From Sphingobium sp. SYK-6 (GTDB lineage: Bacteria; Pseudomonadota; Alphaproteobacteria; Sphingomonadales; Sphingomonadaceae): DNA of 64,000 nucleotides. Shown here piece by piece: positions 53,934 through 61,567 of this stretch. How positions within the stretch are numbered: the first letter of the stretch is position 1; each line of letters starts with the position of its first letter. The notes beneath the pieces were generated by a model that worked only from the letters and a program-made list of their open reading frames with translations, was not told where the DNA came from and made no database searches. Made by a program: the position numbers and the translations under genes. Location of the stretch: NCBI RefSeq assembly GCF_000283515.1, contig NC_015976.1:186001-250000 (forward strand). Reading direction: 5' to 3'.

Positions 53934-54656
53934 TCAATCGAGGTAGAAGTCCACGGTCGTGACGACCCGGACCTTCTTGTACGGCGTATCGGCCGCGCCA
54001 TAGCCGCCGGACTGCTCTCCATCCCGCGGTTCAATGGAGAAATAGCCCTGCGTGGCGCTCTTGATCCCGCCCACAGCAGTACCGGAATCCTTGGCAAACT
54101 GCTCCGCCGCGCTTCGCGCATCCTTGGTGGCGGCGGCCACCATCTCGGGCTTGATATCGTTGAGCTTGGTGAAGCTGTAGGTCATGCCCGAGCCCTCCTG
54201 CAGCGTCACGCCGCGCCGGACGAGGTCGAACTGACTGGCCACGGCGCGCTGGGCGCGGGCGATGTCGCTCGTGCGCAGTTGCATGCGCTGCGTAATCGTG
54301 ATCGTGTTGACGCCATTGTTCATATATTGATTGACGCCGGCGCCCGTCGCGCTGAGCGCATCGGCGGGGAAGCCGAGGTTGCGGAAATAATCGCGCAGGG
54401 CCGTGGTGTTCGCCTCGATCTCAGCGCGCACGGAGGGCAGATCCGTACCATTGGCGGAATAAGCGATGGTCCAGGTGGCGAGATCGGCGGTCACGTTGCG
54501 CTCGGCCAGACCGCGCACCGTCACGGAGCGCTCCGCAGCATGGGCGCGGCGCAGCCCATCGCCGAGCAGATATCCCCCCACGATCAGGCCGCCGGAAAGC
54601 ACCACCGCGCCCGCCAAAGCGACCTTGTTGACATCCTGTAACCAGCCCATCGGCAA
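53934..54656 (-). CDS. SIMPL-domain protein
   Basis: A 240-residue protein with one N-terminal helix (VALAGAVVLSGGLIVGGYLLG, about 11-31) and a SIMPL (DUF541) domain: ERSVTVRGLAERNVTADLATW, GFPADALSATG, MQLRTSDIARAQRAVAS, and the late KDARSAAEQFAKDSGTAVGGI. Such proteins are anchored in the envelope and some oligomerise; links to oxidative stress have been reported for relatives, but the role is not settled. The start ATG 54656 or 54650 cannot be separated. It stands alone, divergent from gloA. Confidence 0.88.
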   Translation of the reverse strand: MPMGWLQDVNKVALAGAVVLSGGLIVGGYLLGDGLRRAHAAERSVTVRGLAERNVTADLATWTIAYSANGTDLPSVRAEIEANTTALRDYFRNLGFPADALSATGAGVNQYMNNGVNTITITQRMQLRTSDIARAQRAVASQFDLVRRGVTLQEGSGMTYSFTKLNDIKPEMVAAATKDARSAAEQFAKDSGTAVGGIKSATQGYFSIEPRDGEQSGGYGAADTPYKKVRVVTTVDFYLD

Positions 54657-54760
54657 TTCCTCTCTTTTCCCGCTCCCACGCCGAGCTTATCTCAGCAGGA
54701 CCGAATTGCCATCCCAGAGATGAACCGTTGCTGACGAGCGACGAACGGAGTTGAAGCTGC

Positions 54761-55192
54761 ATGCCCAAATATCTCCACACCATGATCCGTGTCACCGACA
54801 TCGATGCGACGCTGCGTTTCTTCGAGCTGCTCGGCCTCAAGGAGGTCCGCCGCTTCGATAACGAGGCTGGACGCTTCACGCTCGTCTTCGTCGCCGCACC
54901 AGGCGACGAGGACGCGCAGGTGGAGTTGACCTACAACTGGCCCAAGGCGGGCGAGGAATCCGAAGCTTATGGCGGGGGCCGGAATTTCGGCCATCTCGCC
55001 TATCGCGTGGAGAATATCTACGAGACCTGCCAGCGGCTGATGGACGCCGGCGTCACCATCAACCGGCCGCCGCGCGACGGGCACATGGCCTTCGTGCGCA
55101 CGCCTGACGGCATCTCCGTCGAGCTGCTGCAGGACGGCAGGCTGGAACCGGCCGAACCCTGGGCCTCCATGCCCAATACGGGCGTGTGGTAA
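54761..55192 (+). CDS. gloA: lactoylglutathione lyase (glyoxalase I)
   Basis: A 143-residue metalloenzyme turning the methylglyoxal-glutathione hemithioacetal into S-lactoylglutathione. Metal ligands appear as His in KYLHTMIRV, Glu in QVELTYNW, His in FGHLAYRV and Glu in ISVELLQ, all four present. The length matches single-domain, nickel-type bacterial GloA. gloB follows 128 bases later on the same strand, so the pair completes methylglyoxal detoxification, though a remnant lies between them. Confidence 0.95.
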   Translation: MPKYLHTMIRVTDIDATLRFFELLGLKEVRRFDNEAGRFTLVFVAAPGDEDAQVELTYNWPKAGEESEAYGGGRNFGHLAYRVENIYETCQRLMDAGVTINRPPRDGHMAFVRTPDGISVELLQDGRLEPAEPWASMPNTGVW

Positions 55193-55244
55193 CGCCATGC
55201 CGGTGCGCGCCCATGCGCGCCTCGGCTCGGCAGGTTGAGACCGA

Positions 55245-55337
55245 ATGACCGGACTGCTCGTCATGTTTGCCGATCTGTCGGGCCATGGCTTCTGCCTGAT
55301 CCAGTTCAACAAGGAGGGCCATGATGCCATCGCCTGA
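55245..55337 (+). pseudogene. possible C-terminal remnant of a VOC/glyoxalase-like gene
   Basis: A 30-codon frame reads MTGLLVMFADLSGHGFCLIQ and ends FNKEGHDAIA-stop, very like the end of many VOC-superfamily proteins (A-D-P-x-G-H-x-F-C-L-I-x-F). An in-frame stop just upstream (55236) prevents a longer reading. It overlaps the gloB start by 17 bases and includes its ribosome site AAGGAGG. It may be the tail of a deleted glyoxalase gene between gloA and gloB, or by chance a translated upstream frame. Confidence 0.45.
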
Positions 55338-56067
55338 ATCTTCCCCGCTCGAGATCGTCCGCGTGCCGGTGCTGAACGACAATTATGTCTGGCTGGTCCA
55401 TGATCCGGTGAGCGATGAAACGCTGGTGGTGGACCCCTCCGTCGCGGAGCCCGTGCTGGCGGCGGCGGACGCGCGCGGCTGGCGCATCGGCCAGATCTGG
55501 AACACGCACTGGCACGGCGACCATATCGGCGGCAATGCCGGCATCGTCGCGGCAACCGGCGCGACGGTGACGGCACCGGCCGCCGAGCTGGCGCGCATTC
55601 CCGACGTGGATCGTCCCGTGAGCGAAGGCGACCAGGTCCGACTGGGCGCGCACGAGGCCATCGTCATGGCCGTGCCGGCACACACGGCCGGGCACATCGC
55701 TTATCATTTCCCGCAGGACGGCATCATCTTCGTGGGCGACACGATGTTCGCCATGGGCTGCGGCCGCCTGTTCGAGGGCACGGCTGAGCAGATGTTCGAC
55801 AACATGCGCCGGCTTGAGGCGCTACCGGACGAAACCCGCGTCTACTGTGCGCATGAATATACGCTCTCCAACGGTCGCTTCGCCTTGCGCGCCGAACCGG
55901 ACAATAAGGCGGTGGTGGCGCGGATGGCCGAGGTGGAAGCTGCCCGCGCGCGCGGTGAACCCACCGTGCCCACGACCATCGGTGCGGAACGGGCGACCAA
56001 TCCCTTCCTGCGCGCAGGCAGCGTCGCGGAACTCGCGCGGCGGCGGTCGGAGAAGGACAAGGGTTGA
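55321..56067 (+). CDS. gloB: hydroxyacylglutathione hydrolase (glyoxalase II)
   Basis: A 248-residue metallo-beta-lactamase-fold hydrolase releasing D-lactate and glutathione. The metal motif THWHGDHIGG is near residue 60, with further ligands in HTAGHIAYHF, the bridging Asp in FVGDTMFAMGCGRLFEG and His in YCAHEYT. The C-terminal helix pair (RATNPFLRA) binds glutathione. AAGGAGG stands just before the ATG-ATG at 55321. Together with gloA it forms the glyoxalase route. Confidence 0.95.
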   Translation: MMPSPESSPLEIVRVPVLNDNYVWLVHDPVSDETLVVDPSVAEPVLAAADARGWRIGQIWNTHWHGDHIGGNAGIVAATGATVTAPAAELARIPDVDRPVSEGDQVRLGAHEAIVMAVPAHTAGHIAYHFPQDGIIFVGDTMFAMGCGRLFEGTAEQMFDNMRRLEALPDETRVYCAHEYTLSNGRFALRAEPDNKAVVARMAEVEAARARGEPTVPTTIGAERATNPFLRAGSVAELARRRSEKDKG

Positions 56068-56257
56068 GCAAGAGCCGACCGGCGGCTGCGCGCGCTGTCG
56101 AGATGACGCAGCCGCAGCCTTCTCCCGGCCAAGGCGAATGCCGGACGACTCCGTCGAAGGAGATGCGAGGCGGGCCGAAAGCTGCTAGGCTCGCCCGCAA
56201 CACCCGCGCATCCGTGCGCCGGGAAACAGACAGACAGGGGTAAGAGGAGCAAGTGCG

Positions 56258-56662
56258 ATGAAGAGGATATTTCTGGCACTGGCGCTGCTTCCCATTGCGG
56301 GCTGCACGCAGACCGAGACGGAGCCCAAGCTTGGCGTCCGGGAGGAGACGGAACTGGCCAAGGCGATCGAAGGCAAGGTGGCGGGCGAGCCCGTATCCTG
56401 CATTTCCGGCTATAACGCCACGAGCATGCGGGTGCTCGGCGACAACACGCTGCTGTACCGCGTCAACAAGGACTTCATCTACATCAACAGGTTGCAGGGC
56501 GCCTGCCGGGGGCTCGCACAAGGCGACACGCTGGTGCTGCGACGGACGACGAGCCAATATTGCCGGGGCGACATCGGCCAGGTGATCAACCTGCCATCGG
56601 GCATGATGAGCGGCAGCTGCGCGCTGGGCGACTTCATTCCCTACAAGACTGCCGGCAAGTAG
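56258..56662 (+). CDS. small cysteine-containing lipoprotein
   Basis: A 134-residue lipoprotein: MKRIFLALALLPIAGC with Cys at residue 16. The mature part has further cysteines in VSCISGYNATSM, LQGACRGLA, SQYCRGDIG and SGSCALGDF, spaced as in a conserved family of small proteobacterial lipoproteins (DUF6491-like by eye), where they likely pair. Function unknown. It is convergent with purD, 39 bases away, and about 190 bases after gloB, with no sign of an operon. Confidence 0.78.
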   Translation: MKRIFLALALLPIAGCTQTETEPKLGVREETELAKAIEGKVAGEPVSCISGYNATSMRVLGDNTLLYRVNKDFIYINRLQGACRGLAQGDTLVLRRTTSQYCRGDIGQVINLPSGMMSGSCALGDFIPYKTAGK

Positions 56663-56701
56663 CGCCGGGCGGGGCAGCGAGCCGCCGCGACCGGGGAGCC
56701 G

Positions 56702-58012
56702 TCAGGCAGTGCCGGCTGAGGTAACCGCGCCTTCCGGCTGCGTGGCGGCCTCGCGCGCGGCTTCCCGCCAGCCGATGTCGCGACGGCAGAATCCACCCGG
56801 AAAATCCACCCGATCGACAAGCGCATAGACCGCCTCACGCGCCTGCGTGACGCTGGGCGCGCGGGCCGTCACATTGAGCACACGGCCGCCGCTGGCCACG
56901 AGCTGCCCGTCCCTCAGCGCCGTGCCGGCATGGAAGATCATGGCGTCGCCATCGGCATCCGGCAGGCTGATCGGCGCGCCTTTCTCGGGCGTGCCGGGAT
57001 AGCCTGCAGCAGCCATGACGACTGTGAGCGCAACGTCCGCCGCCATGTCCGGCACGGCACGCCCGGCAAGGCTCCCTTGTGCGACAGCCAGCAGCAGATC
57101 GGGCAGATCGCTTTCCAGCCGCATCATCAGCACCTGGCACTCGGGGTCTCCGAAGCGGCAATTATACTCGATGAGCTTGGGCCCCTGCGCGGTCAGCATC
57201 AGGCCCGCGAACAGGACGCCGCTATAAGGCGTGCCCCGCGCGGCCAGCGCTGCCACGGTCGGGCGGATGATCCCGGCCATCACCTGCTCTTCCAGCGCCG
57301 GCGTGAGCACGGATGCCGGGCTGTAGGCGCCCATGCCGCCGGTGTTCGGGCCGGTGTCGCCCTCCCCCACCCGCTTGTGATCCTGTGCGGAGCCGAAGGC
57401 CAGCACGTCCTTTCCATCCGTGAGGGCGAAGAAGCTGGCTTCCTCGCCTTCCATATATTCCTCGATCAACACCTGCGCACCCGAGGCGCCGAAGCCGCCA
57501 TCGAACATGTCGCGGATCGCCGCGTCCGCCTCGGCGCGCGTCATGGCGATGATGACGCCCTTGCCGGCCGCCAGCCCATCCGCCTTCACAACCACGGGAA
57601 TGGTGAAATCCGCGAGCGCGGTCAGCGCGGCCTCGGCGCTCTCGCAGCGCACATAGCGCGCGGTCGGAATATCGGCCTCGCGGCAGAGATCCTTTGTGAA
57701 GCCCTTCGATCCCTCGAGCTGCGCCGCCGCGGCGCCGGGCCCGAACACGGCCAGACCGGCCGCGCGCAGGCTGTCCGCGATGCCATCCACCAGCGGCGCT
57801 TCCGGACCGACAACAATCAGATCGACCGATTGCGCCCGGCAGAAGGCGATGACGCCCTCATGATCGGTAAGGTCGAGGTCGACCAGCGTCGCATGAGCCG
57901 CTATGCCCGGATTGCCCGGCGCGGCGAAGAGCGCGGTGCAGCGTGGCGATTGCGCCAGCTTCCAGGCGAGGGCATGTTCGCGGCCACCACCGCCCAGCAG
58001 AAGGATATTCAT
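56702..58012 (-). CDS. purD: phosphoribosylamine-glycine ligase
   Basis: A 436-residue ATP-grasp enzyme of purine synthesis. It begins [19 protein letters not shown], has [13 protein letters not shown], the ATP-grasp core [39 protein letters not shown] and the metal region [15 protein letters not shown]. Length is typical. Its ATG overlaps the ATG of xseA on the other strand inside CATG at 58010-58013, so neither gene can have a conventional 5' leader without running into the other. Convergent with the small lipoprotein gene. Confidence 0.96.
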   Translation of the reverse strand: MNILLLGGGGREHALAWKLAQSPRCTALFAAPGNPGIAAHATLVDLDLTDHEGVIAFCRAQSVDLIVVGPEAPLVDGIADSLRAAGLAVFGPGAAAAQLEGSKGFTKDLCREADIPTARYVRCESAEAALTALADFTIPVVVKADGLAAGKGVIIAMTRAEADAAIRDMFDGGFGASGAQVLIEEYMEGEEASFFALTDGKDVLAFGSAQDHKRVGEGDTGPNTGGMGAYSPASVLTPALEEQVMAGIIRPTVAALAARGTPYSGVLFAGLMLTAQGPKLIEYNCRFGDPECQVLMMRLESDLPDLLLAVAQGSLAGRAVPDMAADVALTVVMAAAGYPGTPEKGAPISLPDADGDAMIFHAGTALRDGQLVASGGRVLNVTARAPSVTQAREAVYALVDRVDFPGGFCRRDIGWREAAREAATQPEGAVTSAGTA

Positions 58013-59519
58013 GGAAGAGGGTCCAGTCCGGTTCGATACGTCGGGCCGCCTGTTAGCGCAGGAGCGTCAGGGGGACAATCTGGCCGCGCTCAGCGTCTCG
58101 GAATTGTCCTCGCTGCTCAAGCGGACCGTGGAGGACCGCTTCGGCCACGTGCGGCTGCGCGGCGAGATTTCCGGCTGGAAGCGGGCCGCGTCCGGCCATG
58201 CCTATCTCTGCCTCAAGGACGACGCGGCGCTGATCGACGGCGTGATGTGGAAAGGCACGGCGGGGCGCCTCGCCTTCGCACCCGAGGATGGGCTGGACGT
58301 GATCGTCACCGGCAAGGTGACCACTTATCCCGGCCGCAGCAAATATCAGATCGTCATCGACAGCATGGAACTGGCCGGTGAAGGCGCGCTGATGCAGCTG
58401 TTCGAGAGGCTGAAGGCGAAGCTGGCGGCCGAAGGACTGTTCGACCCCGCGCGGCGCCGGCCCATCCCGATGCTGCCGCGCGTCATCGGCGTCGTGACCT
58501 CGCCCACCGGCGCGGTGATCCGCGACATTCTCCATCGCCTTGCCGACCGCTTTCCGAGCCGCGTGCTGCTCTGGCCCGTGCTGGTGCAGGGCGAAGGCGC
58601 CGCCGCGCAGGTCGCCAGTGCCGTGCGCGGTTTCGGCGCACTGCCGGCCGATGGCCCCATCCCCCGGCCGGACGTGCTGATCGTGGCGCGCGGCGGCGGC
58701 TCGATCGAGGATCTCTGGACGTTCAACGAGGAGATCGTGGTGCGCGCCGTCGCTGCATCGCCGATCCCCGTCATCTCGGCTGTCGGCCATGAGACGGACA
58801 CGACCTTGTGCGATTTTGCCGCCGATCTGCGCGCCCCGACGCCCACCGCCGCCGCCGAGATGGCCGTGCCGGTGCGCGCGGAGCTGTTGGCGCAGGTGGC
58901 CGAGCTGGGCGCCCGCATGGGCCGCTGCGTCTCGCGCGGGATCGACCGGTCCCGCGAGCGGCTGGAAGCGCAGCGGCGCCTGCTCCCCCGGCCCGACGTA
59001 CTGCTCGACCTCGCCCGGCAGCGTGCGGACGAGCTGGGCGACCGATTGCGCCGCGGGCTTGCGCACCGGCTGAGCAATGCGCGGCATGAGCTGGCCAATG
59101 CGACCGGAGCACTGCGGCCGGCGCTGCTCGACGCGCGCGTGGCGCATGCGCGACAGACGCTGTCTGCTACACGCCTCACGCCCGCCCTGCTGGAGCGCCG
59201 GCTGGCCGATGCCCATCGCCAGTTCGACGCGCTCTGGCGGCTGGCGCAGTCGCTCAACCCCGATGCCCCACTCAAACGGGGCTTCGCGCGGGTGATGGCG
59301 AACGGCGCGCTGGTGCGAACGAGTACCGAAGCGCTGGCTGCCCGCCATGTGATGCTCAAGTTCGCCGATGGCGAGATCGCTGCCGTGACCGGCGGGGACG
59401 GGGCAGCGCCAAGGGCGCCCGCCGTCAATGCCCCGGCAAGCGCCCCGCGGACCACCGGTGGAACGCGCGCCCGCAAGGCCGATCCGCCGCCCGGAGCACA
59501 AACCGACCTGTTCGACTGA
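58011..59519 (+). CDS. xseA: exodeoxyribonuclease VII large subunit
   Basis: A 502-residue nuclease subunit. The N-terminal OB fold ([43 protein letters not shown]) precedes the catalytic region with [16 protein letters not shown], the [16 protein letters not shown] motif, and [27 protein letters not shown]. The long central coiled coil (about 290-400) and short basic tail match the family. It degrades single-stranded DNA with XseB, not encoded nearby. Start ATG 58011 shares bases with the purD start. It is followed by the M23 gene 63 bases later. Confidence 0.95.
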   Translation: MEEGPVRFDTSGRLLAQERQGDNLAALSVSELSSLLKRTVEDRFGHVRLRGEISGWKRAASGHAYLCLKDDAALIDGVMWKGTAGRLAFAPEDGLDVIVTGKVTTYPGRSKYQIVIDSMELAGEGALMQLFERLKAKLAAEGLFDPARRRPIPMLPRVIGVVTSPTGAVIRDILHRLADRFPSRVLLWPVLVQGEGAAAQVASAVRGFGALPADGPIPRPDVLIVARGGGSIEDLWTFNEEIVVRAVAASPIPVISAVGHETDTTLCDFAADLRAPTPTAAAEMAVPVRAELLAQVAELGARMGRCVSRGIDRSRERLEAQRRLLPRPDVLLDLARQRADELGDRLRRGLAHRLSNARHELANATGALRPALLDARVAHARQTLSATRLTPALLERRLADAHRQFDALWRLAQSLNPDAPLKRGFARVMANGALVRTSTEALAARHVMLKFADGEIAAVTGGDGAAPRAPAVNAPASAPRTTGGTRARKADPPPGAQTDLFD

Positions 59520-59582
59520 CATCATGAGCCAATCGGCGGACCGACCTTGCACCGGCCCGGCGCAATGGGCCATGGTGACGGC

Positions 59583-60506
59583 ATGATCGCTTCGCGCCAT
59601 CGCATCGGTTCCGTCCGACGCTGCCTGCTCATGCTGCCAGTCTTACTCGCAAGCTGCGTCTCACCGGGCGGAGGCCCTCGCGTATCCGCCCCGCCGATGC
59701 GGACACCCGCCCCCGTATCGCCCCCCGCCCCTGCGCCCGTACCCGCCGGTCCCGAGACGCTTCAGCTCCGGGGAGAAGCGCGGCAAGGCGGTCTCATGCG
59801 TGGGCTCGCGCCCGCGGGCACCCGCATGCTGATGCTCGACGGCGCACCGGTGCCTTTCGACGCGGAGGGCAATTTCATCATCGCCTTCGACCGCGATGCG
59901 CCGGCTGCGGCCACGCTGGTCGCGACCCTGGCCAACGGCGAGACGCAGACGCGTACCTTCGGCGTCGCGCCGGGAGACTGGCGGATCGAACGCGTCAACG
60001 CCTCCATCAGCGCGGGCGTCCCCAGCGAGGAATTTCAGCGCCGGCGTGCCGGCGAACTGGCGCGGATCGCAGCGGCCCGCGCGCGAAACAACCGCAGCGA
60101 GGGCTGGCGGCAAGGCTTCATCTGGCCCGTCAAGGCGCGAATATCGGGCGTGTTCGGATCCCAGCGCATCTATCGCGGCACGCCGGGAAGCTACCATAGC
60201 GGGCTGGACCTCGCTGGCGGCGCGGGCACCGTCTATGTGGCGCCCGCCGATGGCGTAGTGACCCTGGCGGTCGACGAACCTTTCACCCTGGAAGGCCGGC
60301 TGCTAATGATCGACCACGGCATGGGTCTCAACAGCGCATTCCTGCACAGCGAGCGCCTACTCGTGAAGGAAGGCGACGTGGTACGGCAGGGCCAGCCGAT
60401 CGGCATCATCGGCGCCACTGGCCGGGTGACGGGCCCGCATCTCCACTGGAGCATGAAATGGGGCCCGGCGCGGATCGATCCCCAGCCGCTGCTACCTACG
60501 GAGTGA
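59583..60506 (+). CDS. M23-family peptidase lipoprotein
   Basis: A 307-residue envelope protein. A leader with lipobox LLASC (Cys near 22) is followed by a Pro-rich spacer. A helical region then leads to an M23/LytM domain (about 190-300): PVKARISGVFGSQRIYRGTPG, the metal His and Asp in SYHSGLDLAGG, and HLHW near the end. All four usual positions seem present (HxxxD, HxH), so it may cut peptidoglycan cross-links, unlike degenerate EnvC-type activators. ATG 59583 is the first start giving the signal peptide. Confidence 0.9.
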   Translation: MIASRHRIGSVRRCLLMLPVLLASCVSPGGGPRVSAPPMRTPAPVSPPAPAPVPAGPETLQLRGEARQGGLMRGLAPAGTRMLMLDGAPVPFDAEGNFIIAFDRDAPAAATLVATLANGETQTRTFGVAPGDWRIERVNASISAGVPSEEFQRRRAGELARIAAARARNNRSEGWRQGFIWPVKARISGVFGSQRIYRGTPGSYHSGLDLAGGAGTVYVAPADGVVTLAVDEPFTLEGRLLMIDHGMGLNSAFLHSERLLVKEGDVVRQGQPIGIIGATGRVTGPHLHWSMKWGPARIDPQPLLPTE

Positions 60507-60508
60507 GT

Positions 60509-60545
60509 GAGCCGGAGCAGCTTTCAGCGTGAAAGCCGGCGGCTC
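60509..60545. terminator. nested hairpin between convergent genes
   Basis: GAGCCG (60509-60514) pairs with CGGCTC (60540-60545), and inside it GCTTTCA (60520-60526) pairs with TGAAAGC (60530-60536) around GCG. It fills the 41-base gap between the M23 gene and the convergent hypothetical gene. No T-run; probably bidirectional. Confidence 0.5.
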
Positions 60546-60547
60546 TC

Positions 60548-61111
60548 TCAGTTCACCCGCTTGGCCCGGACTGTCCGCCCCGAGCCCTCGAACACCGCGA
60601 AGAAACCGCCGAGCGCCGCCCGCTTGAGAACCACGGACTTGCCCTTTGTCGGCTGCCCGTAAACCACCGCTTCGGTCGTGACCCATTGGGCGCCGTCCTC
60701 CAGCGCGAAGGCCCATTTCCCGTAACCGAGAGACTTGGTCGAGGCGATGGTGGCGGTCAACTGGGCTTCGCCTTCGCCGTCGGGCTCGCCTTCGTCACTC
60801 TTGCCGCCGCCGAGGAAAGGCAAGGGCGGGAGCGCAAGGCCGAACAGCGAGCGGCGTGTCTTGCGGACATCCTCCTTGTCGAGAACCGCGATTTCGTTCG
60901 CGGCGTCCGCCGCCTCGAGCGACGCGCTTTCCCGATCGAAGCAGGCCAGCCGATCCTCCGGGACAGCGACCTTCCGGCAATCGAGCAGCGGACGGATGGC
61001 CGTGGGCCGCGCTCCCGCCTGCGCCGATACGGGGGCGCCCGCCGCCGAGAGACATGCCGCGAACAGGACGGCAATCCCGCTCGCCTTGCTCATGTTCAGC
61101 CGAGCCATCAT
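60548..61111 (-). CDS. hypothetical exported protein
   Basis: A 187-residue protein. AGGAGG (minus strand, 61117-61122) five bases before ATG 61111 decides that start over the ATG at 61132. A signal peptide (SGIAVLFAACLSAAG to VSAQA) leads to LLDCRKVAVPEDRLACFDRE, the C-x(n)-RLACFD motif shared with several periplasmic proteins of unknown role, where the two Cys probably bond. Then come a Glu/Gly-rich loop and a beta-rich C-terminus (YGKWAFALEDGAQWVTTEAV, ending VRAKRVN). I assign no function. Divergent from the receptor gene across 456 bases. Confidence 0.8.
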   Translation of the reverse strand: MMARLNMSKASGIAVLFAACLSAAGAPVSAQAGARPTAIRPLLDCRKVAVPEDRLACFDRESASLEAADAANEIAVLDKEDVRKTRRSLFGLALPPLPFLGGGKSDEGEPDGEGEAQLTATIASTKSLGYGKWAFALEDGAQWVTTEAVVYGQPTKGKSVVLKRAALGGFFAVFEGSGRTVRAKRVN

Positions 61112-61567
61112 GCCTGCCTCCTGTGTTTTCAATTCACAACATCTCTGGTCGCGTGTAGTCGCGGCCCTACCTGTGCAACGCCGTGCGCGTCGTCAAGCGC
61201 TGTCGTCCCGCCGCCGCGTCGCTTTCCGCTGTTGCGAAGACGCCTCTCCCCAGAACTCTTGTTCCTTTGCTGCAGCAAAGACATCTGCAGCATACATTCT
61301 TGGCGAAATGGGGCGCGCTTGCGCAATTTTGTGTTGCAGCGCGCAAAGTTTGCGTTCGAATCCGGCCTCATTCATGTTGCGTAAATGTTACACCCCCTTC
61401 AAAACAGCCCTGTTCCTGCCGTCTTGCGCTTTACAGGCCGGGTACCGCCGCGCAGTTTTGCAACAGCACGTGCAGGGGAATCACGTGAGCACCAAGCATG
61501 CGTCCCTTGCCGTTCGGCGTCGGGTTTTCCCGGCGCGCCTCATCATTCCAGAGCAAGGGACTGGATC
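61112..61567. other. 456-base gene-free divergent region
   Basis: No gene is evident. It is clearly richer in A+T than its surroundings (61250-61450) and should hold the promoters of the hypothetical gene (minus) and of the large receptor (plus). It contains the 16-bp palindrome at 61265-61280, an inverted pair TTGCGC (61319-61324) / GCGCAA (61341-61346), and GTAA-ATG-TTAC at 61381-61391. Confidence 0.6.
61265..61280. promoter_or_regulatory. perfect 16-bp palindrome, candidate operator
   Basis: CTTTGCTGCAGCAAAG reads the same on both strands. With no loop it is unlikely to be an RNA terminator and more likely a dimeric regulator site, about 290 bases before the receptor start and 155 before the divergent gene start. 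No specific regulator family can be named from this alone. Confidence 0.45.

Noticed and set aside
59524..59586. 20-codon frame between xseA and the M23 gene
   Set aside because: Too short, no ribosome site, no membrane or signal character, and it overlaps the M23 start.
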